A stretch of 64,000 bases of DNA from Geodermatophilus sp. DSM 45219 (GTDB lineage Bacteria > Actinomycetota > Actinomycetes > Mycobacteriales > Geodermatophilaceae). Positions 37,335 through 46,348 of the stretch are shown in pieces; position 1 is the stretch's first letter; every line of letters begins with the position of its first letter. The stretch spans positions 38,918 through 102,917 of the forward strand of contig NZ_FNIQ01000010.1 in assembly GCF_900104025.1 (NCBI RefSeq), given 5' to 3'. Under the pieces are notes generated by a model. That model was not told the DNA's origin. It worked only from the letters and a program-made list of their open reading frames with translations, and made no database searches. The position numbers and the translations under genes were made by a program.

Positions 37335-38201
37335 TCACCCCTGCCTGGCCCAGGTGGAGAGCTCGACCGACACCGTGACCGCCGTCCCCTCCGGCAGCCG
37401 GGCGACCGCTGCGGCCAGCCCCTCGGGCGTCAGGTGCCGGGCGTGCGGCCCCATCCCGACCAGGGTGGTGACCGCCGCGTGGTCCAGCTCGAGCTCCTCG
37501 CGGTGGGCGGCCGCGGCGACCGGGCGCAGGTGCGGGTCGAGCGTCGCGGACAGCCGCCGGGCCTTGTCCGGGTCGACCGAGAGCAGCCCCAGCGGACCGA
37601 CCAGCTCGGCGAGGTGGTCGGCGGCGGGGGTGACCACCACCAGCCGCCCGCCGGGCCGGAGCACGCGCGCGGTCTCCGCGCCGTTGCGGGGGGCGAAGAC
37701 CACCAGCACCCGGTCGACGGCGGCGTCCCGGACCGGCAGCCGGGCCCAGGTGTCACCGACCACCGCCAGGGCCCGTGGGTGGGCGCCGGCCGCCCGCCGC
37801 GCGGCGTAGCGGGAGGAGTCGAGGACCACGCCGACCGCGCCGGGCAGCCGGTCGAGGACTCCGGCCAGGTGCTGACCGGTGCCCCCGCCGAGGTCGAGCA
37901 GCGCGCCGGGCGGGCCGTCGTCCCCCGCGGTGACGGCGTCCCCGAGGGCGCGGGTCACGCCGGCGTAGTGGCCGGCGGCGAGGAAGGCGACCCGGTCGGC
38001 GACCATCGCCGCGGAGTCGCCGGAGGGCGGGACGTGCCCGGGCGGCAGCAGCGTCACGTGCCCCTGCCGGGCCCGGTCGAACGAGTGCCCGGCAGGGCAG
38101 CGCAGCCCGGCGTCGTCCGGCCGCGCGTCGAGCGGCCCGCCGCACACGGGGCAGGCCAGCAGCCGTACCGCGGCGGCGGGCCAGGGACGGCGGGCGCTCA
38201 C
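37335..38201 (-). CDS. 23S rRNA guanine-N1 methyltransferase-like protein (RlmA family)
   Basis: 288 residues. An N-terminal zinc finger (LLACPVCGGPLDARP, LRCPAGHSFDRARQGHVTLL) and a SAM-binding Rossmann domain (ALLDLGGGTGQHLAGVLDRL, VLDSSRYAARRAAGAHPRAL, VLVVFAPRNGAETARVLRPG) match the RlmA/TlrB/MyrA group that methylates guanine 745/748 of 23S rRNA. Members of this group can confer macrolide resistance, but most are housekeeping. GTG 38201 overlaps the MFS stop by 4 nt. Confidence 0.83.
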   Translation of the reverse strand: MSARRPWPAAAVRLLACPVCGGPLDARPDDAGLRCPAGHSFDRARQGHVTLLPPGHVPPSGDSAAMVADRVAFLAAGHYAGVTRALGDAVTAGDDGPPGALLDLGGGTGQHLAGVLDRLPGAVGVVLDSSRYAARRAAGAHPRALAVVGDTWARLPVRDAAVDRVLVVFAPRNGAETARVLRPGGRLVVVTPAADHLAELVGPLGLLSVDPDKARRLSATLDPHLRPVAAAAHREELELDHAAVTTLVGMGPHARHLTPEGLAAAVARLPEGTAVTVSVELSTWARQG

Positions 38202-39439
38202 CGGCCGGCGGCGGGCTCGACCGCCCGCGGGGCCCCGTGCGACGCCGCCTCCACGGCCCGCCCCGGGACGACGCCGACCGCCAGGGCCGCCGCGACCGCC
38301 GCGGCCGCGCAGGCCGCCGGGTAGCCGGCCCCGCCGTCGACGAGCAGCGCGGCCAGCGGCACGGTCAGGGTGGCGCCGAGGTTCTGCACGGTGTTGTGCA
38401 CACCCAGGGCCCGCCCCGCCCACGCGCTGCCGGCCTGCTCGGCGACGGAGGTGAAGGCGATCCCGTTCGGGCTGACGGTGACGACCGCGGAGGCGACGAC
38501 GGCCGCGGCCACCGCGGCCGGGGCGAGGACGTCGGGGGTCAGCGCGGCCACGACCGCCAGGGTGCCGACGACCGCGGCCACCGCCGCCGCGACCAGCCGC
38601 AGCGGCCCCACCCGGCTGCCGGCGCGGTCCGACCACACCCCGGCCCCGAGCCGCGCGGCCGCGCCGCCCAGCTGGGTGACCGCCAGCAGCGTGCCCGCTC
38701 CGCCCGCAGACCAGCCGGCCTCGCGCACGAGGACGTCGAAGCCGAAGGCCGCGACGACGAACTGCGGGACGACGAGCAGCGTGCTGGCCGCGTGCACCCG
38801 CCACAGCACCGGCGACCGGTAGGGCGCGGCGGCCCGCGGCGCACCCGGGGACCGCGCCGGCCGGGCCGGGTCGCGCACCAGCACCCCGATCAGCACGGCG
38901 GTGACCGCGCAGCCCGCGGCGAGCGCGGCGAACGCCGTCCCGGCACCGTCGCCGGCCAGCCGCGGCAGCGCGAGGGCCGCCACGCCCACCCCGATCGGCT
39001 GTCCCGCCTGGCGGACGCCCATCGCCAGGCCGCGCCGCGACGCCGGGAACCAGCCGAGCACCAGCCGGCCGCTCGCGGCGTGCACCGACGCGCTCCCGGC
39101 CCCGGCGAGCAGCAGCCACAGCCCCGTGGCCGGTGTCGTCCCGGCCAGCGCGGCGCCGGTCATGGCGACCGCGGCGATGCCGAGGCCGGCGCTGAGGACC
39201 AGCCGCTCGCCGTACCGGTCGGCCGCCGCGCCCCAGGCCAGCAGGCTGAGCACCAGGCCGGCGGTCGGGGCGCTGACCAGCAGGCCGATCGCGGTGAGCG
39301 AGAGCCCGTCGGCGCGCAGCGCGACGGTGAGGAAGGGCAGCCCGTTCTGGACCGCGCACGCAGCGACCAGCCCGACCAGGCTGACCCCGAGGTGGCGCCA
39401 GCGGGCGTCGCCTCCGGCGCCGTCGACCGGCGCCGTCAC
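38198..39439 (-). CDS. MFS transporter
   Basis: 413 residues, about 12 helices. Loop 2-3 reads LAWGAAADRYGERLVLSAGL. GPxGxxMGxR-like loop RRGLAMGVRQAGQPIGVGVA recalls MFS carriers of the CynX/NarK-like or metabolite groups, and GVWSDRAGSRVGPLRLVAA is the second-half copy. The substrate cannot be told. It lies in a minus-strand chain phosphoesterase-MFS-methyltransferase in which each junction overlaps by 4 nt. Confidence 0.75.
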   Translation of the reverse strand: MTAPVDGAGGDARWRHLGVSLVGLVAACAVQNGLPFLTVALRADGLSLTAIGLLVSAPTAGLVLSLLAWGAAADRYGERLVLSAGLGIAAVAMTGAALAGTTPATGLWLLLAGAGSASVHAASGRLVLGWFPASRRGLAMGVRQAGQPIGVGVAALALPRLAGDGAGTAFAALAAGCAVTAVLIGVLVRDPARPARSPGAPRAAAPYRSPVLWRVHAASTLLVVPQFVVAAFGFDVLVREAGWSAGGAGTLLAVTQLGGAAARLGAGVWSDRAGSRVGPLRLVAAAVAAVVGTLAVVAALTPDVLAPAAVAAAVVASAVVTVSPNGIAFTSVAEQAGSAWAGRALGVHNTVQNLGATLTVPLAALLVDGGAGYPAACAAAAVAAALAVGVVPGRAVEAASHGAPRAVEPAAGR

Positions 39440-39939
39440 CTCCCGACCGGGTGGAGGACCAGGTCGCGCAGCACGCCGTCCTCGGCCACCGCGGTGACGT
39501 AGGTGCAGTACGGCTGCCGGCGCCGGTCGGTCGGCGAGCCGGGGTTGACCAGCCGCAGGCCGGTCTCCGCGGTGGTGTCCCAGGGGATGTGGCTGTGGCC
39601 GAACACCAGCAGGTCGGTGTCGGGGAAGCGGGCGGCGCAGCGGGCCTCGCGGCCCTTCCTGTCCCCGGTCTCGTGGACGACGGCGATCCGGATGCCCTCG
39701 ATCTCGGCGCGGGCGATCTCCGGCAGCCGCTCGCGCAGCGCCCCGTGGTCGTTGTTGCCGTGGACGGCGACCAGCCGGCGGGACCGCTCCTCGAAGCGGT
39801 CCAGCAGCGCGACGTCCACCCAGTCGCCGGCGTGCACGACGACGTCGGCGGCGTCGATCGCGGCCCACAGCGCACCAGGCAGGTCACGCGCCCGCTTCGG
39901 GACGTGCGTGTCCGCCGTGAACACCAGGGAGACCGGCAC
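39436..39939 (-). CDS. Metallophosphoesterase (YfcE/MJ0936-like)
   Basis: 167-residue calcineurin-like phosphodiesterase. All metal motifs are present: VFTADTHVPKRARDL (DxH), VVHAGDWVDVALLDRF (GD), VAVHGNNDHGALRERL (GNND) and LLVFGHSHIPWDTTAETG (GHSH), followed by VNPGSPTDRRR. Substrate unknown; homologues hydrolyse cyclic or aromatic phosphodiesters. GTG 39939 is the start; the MFS gene begins in its stop codon. Confidence 0.9.
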   Translation of the reverse strand: MPVSLVFTADTHVPKRARDLPGALWAAIDAADVVVHAGDWVDVALLDRFEERSRRLVAVHGNNDHGALRERLPEIARAEIEGIRIAVVHETGDRKGREARCAARFPDTDLLVFGHSHIPWDTTAETGLRLVNPGSPTDRRRQPYCTYVTAVAEDGVLRDLVLHPVGR

Positions 39940-39962
39940 GCGGACATGGTCGCAGGCGGCAC

Positions 39963-39990
39963 GCCCCCCTCCCGGACACCGGGAGGGGGC
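39963..39990 (-). terminator. Hairpin terminator after the CtaG-like gene
   Basis: GCCCCC(C)TCCCGG and CCGGGAGGGGGC form a 12-13 bp stem with a 3-nt loop and one bulged C, 10 nt after the CtaG-like stop. Confidence 0.7.
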
Positions 39991-39999
39991 GACGCCGTC

Positions 40000-40965
40000 T
40001 CAGCCTCCGGTGCCGCGCGCCGCCATGGCCCTGAGGCGCTCGTTGTAGGCGGCGAGCTCGGCGTCGTCGGTGCGGTCGGCGACGCGGTCGAGCCGGCGGG
40101 CCTTGCGCTGCTCGGAGCCCATCCAGCCGAAGAGCACCAGTGCCATGACGGCGACGGTCGGGACCTCGCCGAAGGACCAGGCGATGCTCCCGGCGGTCTT
40201 CTGGTCCGCCAGCGGGTCGACCCCCCAGCCGGCCGGCGGGGTCGCGAAGGTCTCCACGACCAGCGAGCCGGCCATCAGGATCGCGACGCCGAAGAAGGCG
40301 TGGAACGGCATCGGGAGCAGGAGCTCGATCATCCGGCCGCCGTGGCCCGCCGTCCGGGGCCAGGGGTCCTGCGCCAGGATCGGGCCGAAGAACAGCAACC
40401 CGGTCACGGTGAAGTGGGCCAGCATGAACTGGTGCCCGACCGGGTTGCCCATCAGCGCGTCGAAGACCGGCGTGAAGTAGACGGCGTAGAGGCTGGCCAG
40501 GAACAGCGGCAGCGTGAACGCCGGGTGGGACAGCACGCGGGCGACCCGGCTGTGCAGCGCGTCGAGCAGGAGTGCCCGCGGGACGCCGGCCAGCCGCTTG
40601 CCGCGGGGCAGCGTGCGCAGCGCCAGGGTGACCGGGGCGCCGAGCAGCAGCAGGATCGGCGAGACCATCGACAGCACCATGTGCTGGGCCATGTGCCAGC
40701 TGAACAGCACCATGCTGTAGCCGTTGAGCCAGGTGCCGGTCACCGCGAACAGCGAGGCGCAGCCGGCGATCCAGGACGCCGTCCGCCACCACGGCCAGGC
40801 CACGCCCGTGCGGCGCAGCACCACGACCCCGACCAGGTAGCCGGCCAGGCCGACCAGGCTCGCCACCGCCAGCCACGACCAGCCGTCGAGGTGGGGCAGG
40901 AACACCCGCCCCCAGGTCGGCGGCTCCGCGGGCACCCACATGCCCGAGTGGTGACCGTGGTCCAC
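40000..40965 (-). CDS. CtaG-like cytochrome c oxidase assembly protein (Caa3_CtaG family)
   Basis: About 321 residues with seven to eight hydrophobic helices. Family motifs: VTGTWLNGYSMVLFSWHMAQ and HMVLSMVSPILLLLGAPVTL (the conserved HMxQHM), LARALLLDxxHS-like RALLLDALHSRVARVLSHPA, GHQFMLAHFTVTGLLFFGPI, LLLPMPFHAFFGVAIL. Thought to assist copper delivery or oxidase assembly in the membrane. GTG 40965 with GGGAGG five bases upstream is chosen over the open frame to 41001. Confidence 0.85.
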   Translation of the reverse strand: MDHGHHSGMWVPAEPPTWGRVFLPHLDGWSWLAVASLVGLAGYLVGVVVLRRTGVAWPWWRTASWIAGCASLFAVTGTWLNGYSMVLFSWHMAQHMVLSMVSPILLLLGAPVTLALRTLPRGKRLAGVPRALLLDALHSRVARVLSHPAFTLPLFLASLYAVYFTPVFDALMGNPVGHQFMLAHFTVTGLLFFGPILAQDPWPRTAGHGGRMIELLLPMPFHAFFGVAILMAGSLVVETFATPPAGWGVDPLADQKTAGSIAWSFGEVPTVAVMALVLFGWMGSEQRKARRLDRVADRTDDAELAAYNERLRAMAARGTGG

Positions 40966-41027
40966 CGCTGCCTCCCGCCCTGCCGTACCGCCTGCCCCCA
41001 CTGTCCCACCTGGTGACCGACTGGAAC

Positions 41028-41084
41028 GGCCCCCTCGCAGGGCCCCGCCCCGAGCGAAGCGAGGGGTGGGGGGCGAGGGGGTCC
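41028..41084 (-). repeat. Intergenic hairpin element, copy 6
   Basis: Arms GGCCCCCTCGC (41028-41038) and GCGAGGGGGTCC (41073-41084); core GCCCCGAGCGAAGCGAGGGG. Begins 4 nt after the CDF gene stop and precedes the CtaG-like gene in the same direction. Confidence 0.87.
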
Positions 41085-41088
41085 TTCG

Positions 41089-42012
41089 TCAGTCGTGGAC
41101 CGGCGCCTCGTGGCCGGCGTGCGCCTCGGCCTCTAGCTGGAAGGTGCAGTGCTCGACGTCGAAGTGGTCGCCCAGGCAGGCGCACAGCGCGTCGAGCACC
41201 CGGCCGCCGTGGCCGTCGGCCAGGGCCTCGTCGCTCACGACGACGTGCGCGGAGAGGACGGGCAGGCCCGAGGTGATCGTCCAGGCGTGCAGGTCGTGGA
41301 CGCCGACGACGCCGTCGACCCCGAGGACGTGCGCCCGCACCCGGTCCAGGTCCACCCCGCGCGGCGCCGCCTCGAGCAGCACGTCGACCGCCTCGCGCAG
41401 CAGCGACCACGCCCGCGGCAGCACCAGCGCAGCGATGAGCAGGGAGGCGACGGTGTCGGCCGGCGTCCAGCCGGTGGTGGCGACGACGACGGCGGAGGCC
41501 AGGACGGCGACCGAGCCGAGGGCGTCGCCGAGCACCTCCAGGTGGGCGCCGCGCACGGCGAGGGACTCCCGCCGCCCGGAGTGCAGCAGCGCCAGGCCGG
41601 CGAGGTTGACCGCCAGGCCGGCCGCGGCCACGACGAGCACCACGCCGGAGTCGATCTCCGGCGGGTCGCCGATCCGGCGCACCGCCTCGACCACGACGTA
41701 GCCGGCGACGCCGACCAGCAGCAGGCCGTTGGCGACGGCGGCGAGGATCTCGGCCCGCTGCCAGCCGAAGGTCCGCCGTCCGCGGGCCGGTCGCTGGGCC
41801 AGCGACACCGCGCCGAGCGCCAGCCCGAGGCCGAGCGCGTCGGTGGCCATGTGCCCGGCGTCGGCGAGCAGCGCCAGCGACCCGGAGACCAGCGCGCCGG
41901 CGACCTCCGCGGCCATCACCGCGACGGTCAGCAGGAGGACGACGACCAGCCGGCGGCGGTAGCCGGCCGACGCGGTCGCCGGCGGGTGACCGTGGGCGTG
42001 TCCGTGCCCCAT
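41089..42012 (-). CDS. Cation diffusion facilitator (CDF) metal exporter
   Basis: 307 residues, six helices. The His-rich start (GHGHAHGHPPATAS) and C-terminal HAGHEAPVHD probably bind zinc. Transport site Asp/His pairs lie in LLADAGHMATDALGLGL and AHLEVLGDALGSVAVLASAV (HxxxD twice). The cytoplasmic domain has VLGVDGVVGVHDLHAWTITS. Export of Zn, Co or Cd is the usual role of this CzcD-like subgroup. Two hairpin elements bracket the gene. Confidence 0.92.
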   Translation of the reverse strand: MGHGHAHGHPPATASAGYRRRLVVVLLLTVAVMAAEVAGALVSGSLALLADAGHMATDALGLGLALGAVSLAQRPARGRRTFGWQRAEILAAVANGLLLVGVAGYVVVEAVRRIGDPPEIDSGVVLVVAAAGLAVNLAGLALLHSGRRESLAVRGAHLEVLGDALGSVAVLASAVVVATTGWTPADTVASLLIAALVLPRAWSLLREAVDVLLEAAPRGVDLDRVRAHVLGVDGVVGVHDLHAWTITSGLPVLSAHVVVSDEALADGHGGRVLDALCACLGDHFDVEHCTFQLEAEAHAGHEAPVHD

Positions 42013-42064
42013 CAGCGCTCCCCCGCCGTCGCGTCTCCCACGGTCCGAGTGTCCCGCACCGGAT

Positions 42065-42120
42065 GGCCACCCTTCAGGGGCCCGCGCCGAGCATGCGAGG
42101 CGTGGGGGGAAGGGTGGTCC
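42065..42120 (-). repeat. Intergenic hairpin element, copy 7
   Basis: Arms GGCCACCCTTC (42065-42075) and GAAGGGTGGTCC (42109-42120), a sequence different from the other copies yet fully complementary; core CGCGCCGAGCATGCGAGGCG. It starts 4 nt after the M23 peptidase stop and precedes the CDF gene. Confidence 0.87.
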
Positions 42121-42124
42121 TCCG

Positions 42125-43099
42125 TCAGATCTGGACGCCGCGCTCGCGCAGGTAGGGCACCGGGTCGACCTTCTCGCCGCCGAGGCCGCCGAGGCGCACC
42201 TCGAAGTGCAGGTGCGGGCCGGTGGACTGCCCGCGGTTGCCGAGCAGCGCGATGGTGTCGCCGGCGCGGACGACCTGCCCCGGGGTCACGAGGATCTCGT
42301 CCATGTGGCCGTAGACGGTGACGTCGCCGTTCTCGTGCTGGAGGTAGACCACGAGGCCGTAGCCGCTGGCGGGGCCGGCCTCGAGCACGACGCCGTCCAT
42401 CGCGGCGCGCTCCGGGGCGCGCATCGGGGCGGCGAGGTCGATGCCGGCGTGCACGGTGCCCCAGCGCGAGCCGAAGCCGCTGGTCAGCCGTGCGCCCTCG
42501 ACGGGCAGGACGGCCTCCGGGCGGGCCGCCTCCGCGATCGCCTCGGCGGCGAGCCGGTCGGCCTCGGCCTGCGCGTGGGCAGCGGCGGCCTGCTCGGCCT
42601 GCCGTGCGCTGCGGCTGGCGGCCAGCTCCCCGAGCCGGGCGGCGGCGTCGGCCTCCGGGATCGCCGGCTGCGACTCCACGTCCAGGCCCAGTTCCTCGGC
42701 GACGCTCACCGAGGACCGCTCGGCGACGTCGGTCGCGTCGGCCCGCGCGGTGGGGTCGCCGGCGACGAGCAGCCCGAAGCCGGTGGCCCCGACGAGCGCG
42801 GCGGCGAGGTAGGCAGCCGGACGGCGGGTCGGCAGCGGGACGCCGAGGGTCCGGTGGCGGCGACGCCGTCCGCCGGCGACCAGCGGGACGGCGGCGACCT
42901 CGGAGGCCTCCGCCAACCCGGCGCGGGCGGTGGCTTCGGCCTGCCCGGTGAGGTCGGCGAGGTCCCCCACCTCGGCCAGTCGCGGCTCCTCGGGAGCGGT
43001 GGTGTCCGACGGTCGCGCATCCCCGTGGCGCTGCGTCTGGACGGTCTTCGTCGCTGCCTGCTCCCGGTCGAGGGGACGGGCGTGGTGGAGCTCGGTCAT
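42125..43099 (-). CDS. M23-family peptidoglycan endopeptidase
   Basis: 324 residues. An N-terminal cytoplasmic region of about 85 residues, one transmembrane helix (AAYLAAALVGATGFGLLVAG), a helical linker of Ala/Glu repeats that may form a coiled coil (ARQAEQAAAAHAQAEADRL), then an M23 domain with HAGIDLAAPMRAPE (HxxxD), VYLQHENGDVTVYGHMDEIL and STGPHLHFEVRLGG (HLH). It likely cuts cross-links outside the cell membrane. It is anchored by its single helix rather than secreted. ATG 43099 is chosen. Confidence 0.88.
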   Translation of the reverse strand: MTELHHARPLDREQAATKTVQTQRHGDARPSDTTAPEEPRLAEVGDLADLTGQAEATARAGLAEASEVAAVPLVAGGRRRRHRTLGVPLPTRRPAAYLAAALVGATGFGLLVAGDPTARADATDVAERSSVSVAEELGLDVESQPAIPEADAAARLGELAASRSARQAEQAAAAHAQAEADRLAAEAIAEAARPEAVLPVEGARLTSGFGSRWGTVHAGIDLAAPMRAPERAAMDGVVLEAGPASGYGLVVYLQHENGDVTVYGHMDEILVTPGQVVRAGDTIALLGNRGQSTGPHLHFEVRLGGLGGEKVDPVPYLRERGVQI

Positions 43100-43390
43100 A
43101 CACCTGGCTTCCGGAGGGGACAGAGGTCGTCGTGCGTCGTCCGGGGGAGCGGACGGGGGCCATGTAAACACGACGTGACCGTTTCGTGACCTGAGAGGGC
43201 GGGTACCCGGCGCCGGTTTGGTGATCCCGGCCACTGAACTGCACCGGTGTGGTTCGACGCTCCGCTCAGTTGGTCTGACTCAACGTGACGGACACGCCGT
43301 GCGGGCCGGCATCCAGGGGCGATCAGGCTCACGACGGGGCAGAAGCCCCTTGTCCGAGCCCGTCGACGTCCTCCCGAGGAGCCCATCCCC
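43100..43390. other. Divergent intergenic region, 291 nt
   Basis: Upstream of both the M23 gene (minus) and the alcohol dehydrogenase gene (plus). It contains a repeated CGTGACC pair (43174-43193) and a small hairpin GGGGC-AGAA-GCCCC (43336-43349) in the dehydrogenase leader. I found no convincing c-di-AMP riboswitch, which often precedes cell-wall peptidases in actinobacteria. No open frame is credible. Confidence 0.4.
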
Positions 43391-44572
43391 ATGCGCGCAG
43401 TGACCTGGCACGGCCGAGCCGACGTCCGGGTGGACACGGTCCCGGACCCCACGATCCAGGAGCCCACGGACGTCGTCGTCGAGGTGACCTCGAGCGGCAT
43501 CTGCGGGTCGGACCTGCACCTGATCGAGGTCATGGCGCCGTTCATGACGGTCGGCGACGTGATGGGCCACGAGCCGATGGGGGTCGTCCGCGAGGTGGGC
43601 CGGGAGGTCACGGCGGTCAAGCCCGGCGACCGGGTCGTCGTCCCGTTCAACATCTCCTGCGGCACCTGCTGGATGTGCTCGCAGGGCCTGCAGTCGCAGT
43701 GCGAGACCACGCAGAACCGCGAGCAGGGCTACGGCGCCTCGCTGTTCGGCTACACGAAGCTCTACGGGCAGGTGCCGGGCGGCCAGGCCGAGTACCTGCG
43801 GGTGCCCTTCGGCAACACGCTGCCCATCAAGGTCCCCGACGGCCTGCCCGACGACCGCTTCGTCTACCTCTCCGACGTGCTGCCCACCGCGTGGCAGGCC
43901 GTCCAGTACGCGGCCGTCCCGCCCGGCGGCACGCTGCTGGTCCTGGGCCTGGGCCCGATCGGCGACATGTGCACCCGGATCGCCCACCACCTGGGCATCG
44001 AGAACGTGTGGGCCTCCGACGTCGTCCCGGAGCGGCTGGCCCGGGCGACCGCCCGGGGCACCCACGTCATCCGCTCGACCGACCAGGCCCAGGTCGTCAG
44101 CGAGATCCGCGACGCCACCGCCGGGCGCGGTCCGGACGCGGTCATCGACGCGGTCGGCATGGAGGCGCACGGCTCCCCCGTCGCGACGATCGCCCAGAAG
44201 GCCTCGGCGATCGTCCCGGACGCGATCATGGAGAAGGTCATGCAGGTGGCCGGCGTCGACCGGCTGGCCGCGCTGAACACCGCCATCGAGGCCGTCCGCC
44301 GCGGCGGGACCATCTCGCTGTCGGGCGTCTACGGCGGCGCCAGCGACCCGATGCCGCTGAACAAGATGTTCGACAAGCAGATCCAGCTGCGCATGGGCCA
44401 GGCCAACGTGTGGCGCTGGGTGCCCGACATCCTGCCCGTCCTCACCGAGGGCGACCCCCTGGGCGTCGACGACTTCGCCACCCACCACGTGCCGCTCGAG
44501 CAGGCACCGCAGGCGTACGCGGACTTCCGCGAGAAGAAGGACGGCGCGGTCAAGGTGCTGCTCACGCCCTGA
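43391..44572 (+). CDS. Zinc-dependent alcohol dehydrogenase (formaldehyde dehydrogenase-like)
   Basis: 393 residues, medium-chain dehydrogenase. Catalytic zinc site: SSGICGSDLHLIEVM and VMGHEPMGVVREVG; structural zinc cysteines in NISCGTCWMCSQGLQSQC. Rossmann motif LVLGLGPIGDMCTRIAHHLG. An extended loop QGYGASLFGYTKLYGQVPGG places it near glutathione-independent formaldehyde dehydrogenase-like enzymes often annotated FdhA or AdhP. The substrate is unproven. ATG 43391 has CGAGGAG upstream. A perfect terminator follows. Confidence 0.88.
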   Translation: MRAVTWHGRADVRVDTVPDPTIQEPTDVVVEVTSSGICGSDLHLIEVMAPFMTVGDVMGHEPMGVVREVGREVTAVKPGDRVVVPFNISCGTCWMCSQGLQSQCETTQNREQGYGASLFGYTKLYGQVPGGQAEYLRVPFGNTLPIKVPDGLPDDRFVYLSDVLPTAWQAVQYAAVPPGGTLLVLGLGPIGDMCTRIAHHLGIENVWASDVVPERLARATARGTHVIRSTDQAQVVSEIRDATAGRGPDAVIDAVGMEAHGSPVATIAQKASAIVPDAIMEKVMQVAGVDRLAALNTAIEAVRRGGTISLSGVYGGASDPMPLNKMFDKQIQLRMGQANVWRWVPDILPVLTEGDPLGVDDFATHHVPLEQAPQAYADFREKKDGAVKVLLTP

Positions 44573-44596
44573 GCCGCGCCGTGTGAGCAGACCCAC

Positions 44597-44630
44597 GCGG
44601 CGTCCCGGGCATGCCGGCCCGGGACGCCGC
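44597..44630 (+). terminator. Terminator of the alcohol dehydrogenase gene
   Basis: GCGGCGTCCCGGGC (44597-44610) and GCCCGGGACGCCGC (44617-44630) form a perfect 14-bp stem, 25 nt after the stop codon. Confidence 0.85.
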
Positions 44631-44713
44631 CTTGCCCTCAGGGAGCCTCACCCCGACCGGACGACGCAGTCCGAGCCCTCTGCCCGGAACCGCACCGTCC
44701 TGGAGTCGCCCCC

Positions 44714-45910
44714 GTGCCCCGCGCCCTGCTCGCCCTCGCCATCGGCGCCTTCGGCATCGGCACCACCGAGTTCGTCGTCATGGGCATGCTCCCCGAGGTC
44801 GCCGAGGGCCTCGGCGTCTCGGTGCCCTCGGTGGGCCTGCTCATCTCCGCGTACGCCGTCGGCGTGGTCGTCGGCGCGCCGACCCTGACCGCGCTCGGCG
44901 TGCGCTTCCCGCCGCGCCGGACGCTGGTCGCCCTGATGGTCCTGTTCACCGTCGGCAACGCGTTGTCGGCGCTGGCCCCGACCTACGAGACGCTCGCCGC
45001 CGCCCGGGTGCTCACCGCGCTCGCGCACGGCTCCTTCTTCGGCGTGGGGGCGGTCGCCGCCCGCCGGCTGGTCGCCCCGGAGCGGGGCACCAGCGCCATC
45101 TCGCTGATGATCAGCGGGCTGACCCTCGCCAACGTCATCGGCGTCCCGCTGGGCACGTTCCTCGCCCAGCAGACCAGCTGGCGGCTGGTGTTCGGCGCGA
45201 TCGCGGTCATCGGTCTGGGGACGATCGCCGGGCTGCTGGCCTGGATGCCCCGCGAGCTCGGCGAGCCCGGCGACCTGCGCTCGGAGCTGGCCGCCTTCCG
45301 CCGCGGCCGGGTGTGGCTCGTGCTCGGGCTGACGATGGTCGGCTTCTCCGCGCTGTTCGCCGTGTACAGCTACGTCAGCCCGATCCTCACCGAGCTGGGC
45401 GGCATCCCGGTGGAGTGGGTCACCCCGGTGCTGGCGCTGTTCGGCGTCGGCACCACCGTGGGCACCCTGGTCGGTGGCCGGCTGGGCGACCGCTACGGCT
45501 TCTCCTTCGTCGCGGCCGGGCTGCTCGCCACCGCCGTCGTCCTGGCCGCGTTCGCCGTCCTGGCGCGCACCCCGGCGGCCGCGGTCGTGCTGCTCGTGCT
45601 CTTCGGCACCGTGGCCTTCGCCCTGGGCCCGGTGGTGCAGAACGGCGTCATCGAGGCGGCGCGGGTGCCCGGCGGCAGCCTGGTGTCGGCGGCCAACCAG
45701 GGCGCCTTCAACGTGGCCAACGCGCTCGGGGCCGCGCTCGGCGCGGCGGTGCTGTCGGCGGGCCTGGGCTACACGGCGCCGATCTGGGTGGGCGCGGTGC
45801 TCGCGCTGGTCGGCACCGGCATCGCCGTCGTCGCCCGCGCCGCCGACCGGCGCGACCCGGTGCCGGCCGCGATCGGCGCCGTCCCCGAGGAGTACCGCGC
45901 CGCCGCCTGA
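44714..45910 (+). CDS. MFS transporter, DHA1/AraJ-like
   Basis: 398 residues, 12 helices. LAIGAFGIGTTEFVVMGMLP at helix 1 is the signature of the DHA1 drug/sugar-efflux subgroup (AraJ, SotB, YdhP). LISAYAVGVVVGAPTLTAL, then LTALAHGSFFGVGAVAARRL and GGRLGDRYGFSFVAAGL follow. It probably exports small organic molecules. GTG 44714 has GGAG upstream. It converges with the small HTH gene, 37 nt apart. Confidence 0.87.
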   Translation: MPRALLALAIGAFGIGTTEFVVMGMLPEVAEGLGVSVPSVGLLISAYAVGVVVGAPTLTALGVRFPPRRTLVALMVLFTVGNALSALAPTYETLAAARVLTALAHGSFFGVGAVAARRLVAPERGTSAISLMISGLTLANVIGVPLGTFLAQQTSWRLVFGAIAVIGLGTIAGLLAWMPRELGEPGDLRSELAAFRRGRVWLVLGLTMVGFSALFAVYSYVSPILTELGGIPVEWVTPVLALFGVGTTVGTLVGGRLGDRYGFSFVAAGLLATAVVLAAFAVLARTPAAAVVLLVLFGTVAFALGPVVQNGVIEAARVPGGSLVSAANQGAFNVANALGAALGAAVLSAGLGYTAPIWVGAVLALVGTGIAVVARAADRRDPVPAAIGAVPEEYRAAA

Positions 45911-45947
45911 CCCGCCCCCTCGCGAGCGGGCGACCGTCGTCCACCGC

Positions 45948-46343
45948 TCAGTCGGCGACGTCCCCCGCCAGCGCGCGGGCAGCCGCGGCGTCGTCGTCGT
46001 CGAACCCGATCTCACCGGTGGTGCCGCGCTGGGCGACCTGGCCGTCGATCCACCGGCGGTGCGCCTCCCACGCCGACTGCCGGGACATCCCGAGGGACTG
46101 CCCGATCTCCGCCCAGGAGGCCCCGGCGGTGCGCGCGGTGCGCACCGTCAGCTGCCGGCCCTGTCCGGCCTTGCGGGCGATGACCTCGCCCAGCGCCAGC
46201 AGCTCGAGCGACTCCACCCTGCCCAGCGGCCGCGGCCCGTCCGGGTCGTCGGGATCGGCCAGGGAGTCCCGGCGGCGCAGCTCGTCGTGGCGCCGGACGG
46301 CGGTGGCCAGCGTGTGCTCGCGTTCCAGGGCGTCGAGGTCCAT
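45948..46343 (-). CDS. Small helix-turn-helix DNA-binding protein
   Basis: 131 residues. The N-terminal half is helical and charged (LEREHTLATAVRRHDELRRR). The second half has SLELLALGEVIARKAGQGRQ and a clear HTH, ASWAEIGQSLGMSRQSAWEA followed by HRRWIDGQ, resembling sigma-70 region 4. The C-terminus is acidic (FDDDDAAAARALAGDVAD). Likely a transcription factor; the sequence of its promoter suggests autoregulation. Transcription appears leaderless. Target genes beyond itself are not evident. Confidence 0.72.
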   Translation of the reverse strand: MDLDALEREHTLATAVRRHDELRRRDSLADPDDPDGPRPLGRVESLELLALGEVIARKAGQGRQLTVRTARTAGASWAEIGQSLGMSRQSAWEAHRRWIDGQVAQRGTTGEIGFDDDDAAAARALAGDVAD

Positions 46344-46348
46344 GACCC

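Noticed and set aside
35201..37378. 725-residue plus-strand open frame
   Set aside because: Antisense to ctaD, which has unmistakable heme and copper ligand motifs.
43100..43390. c-di-AMP riboswitch upstream of the M23 peptidase
   Set aside because: Expected by analogy with other actinobacterial cell-wall peptidases, but the conserved GGGTGAA-type core and pseudoknot strands are not visible.
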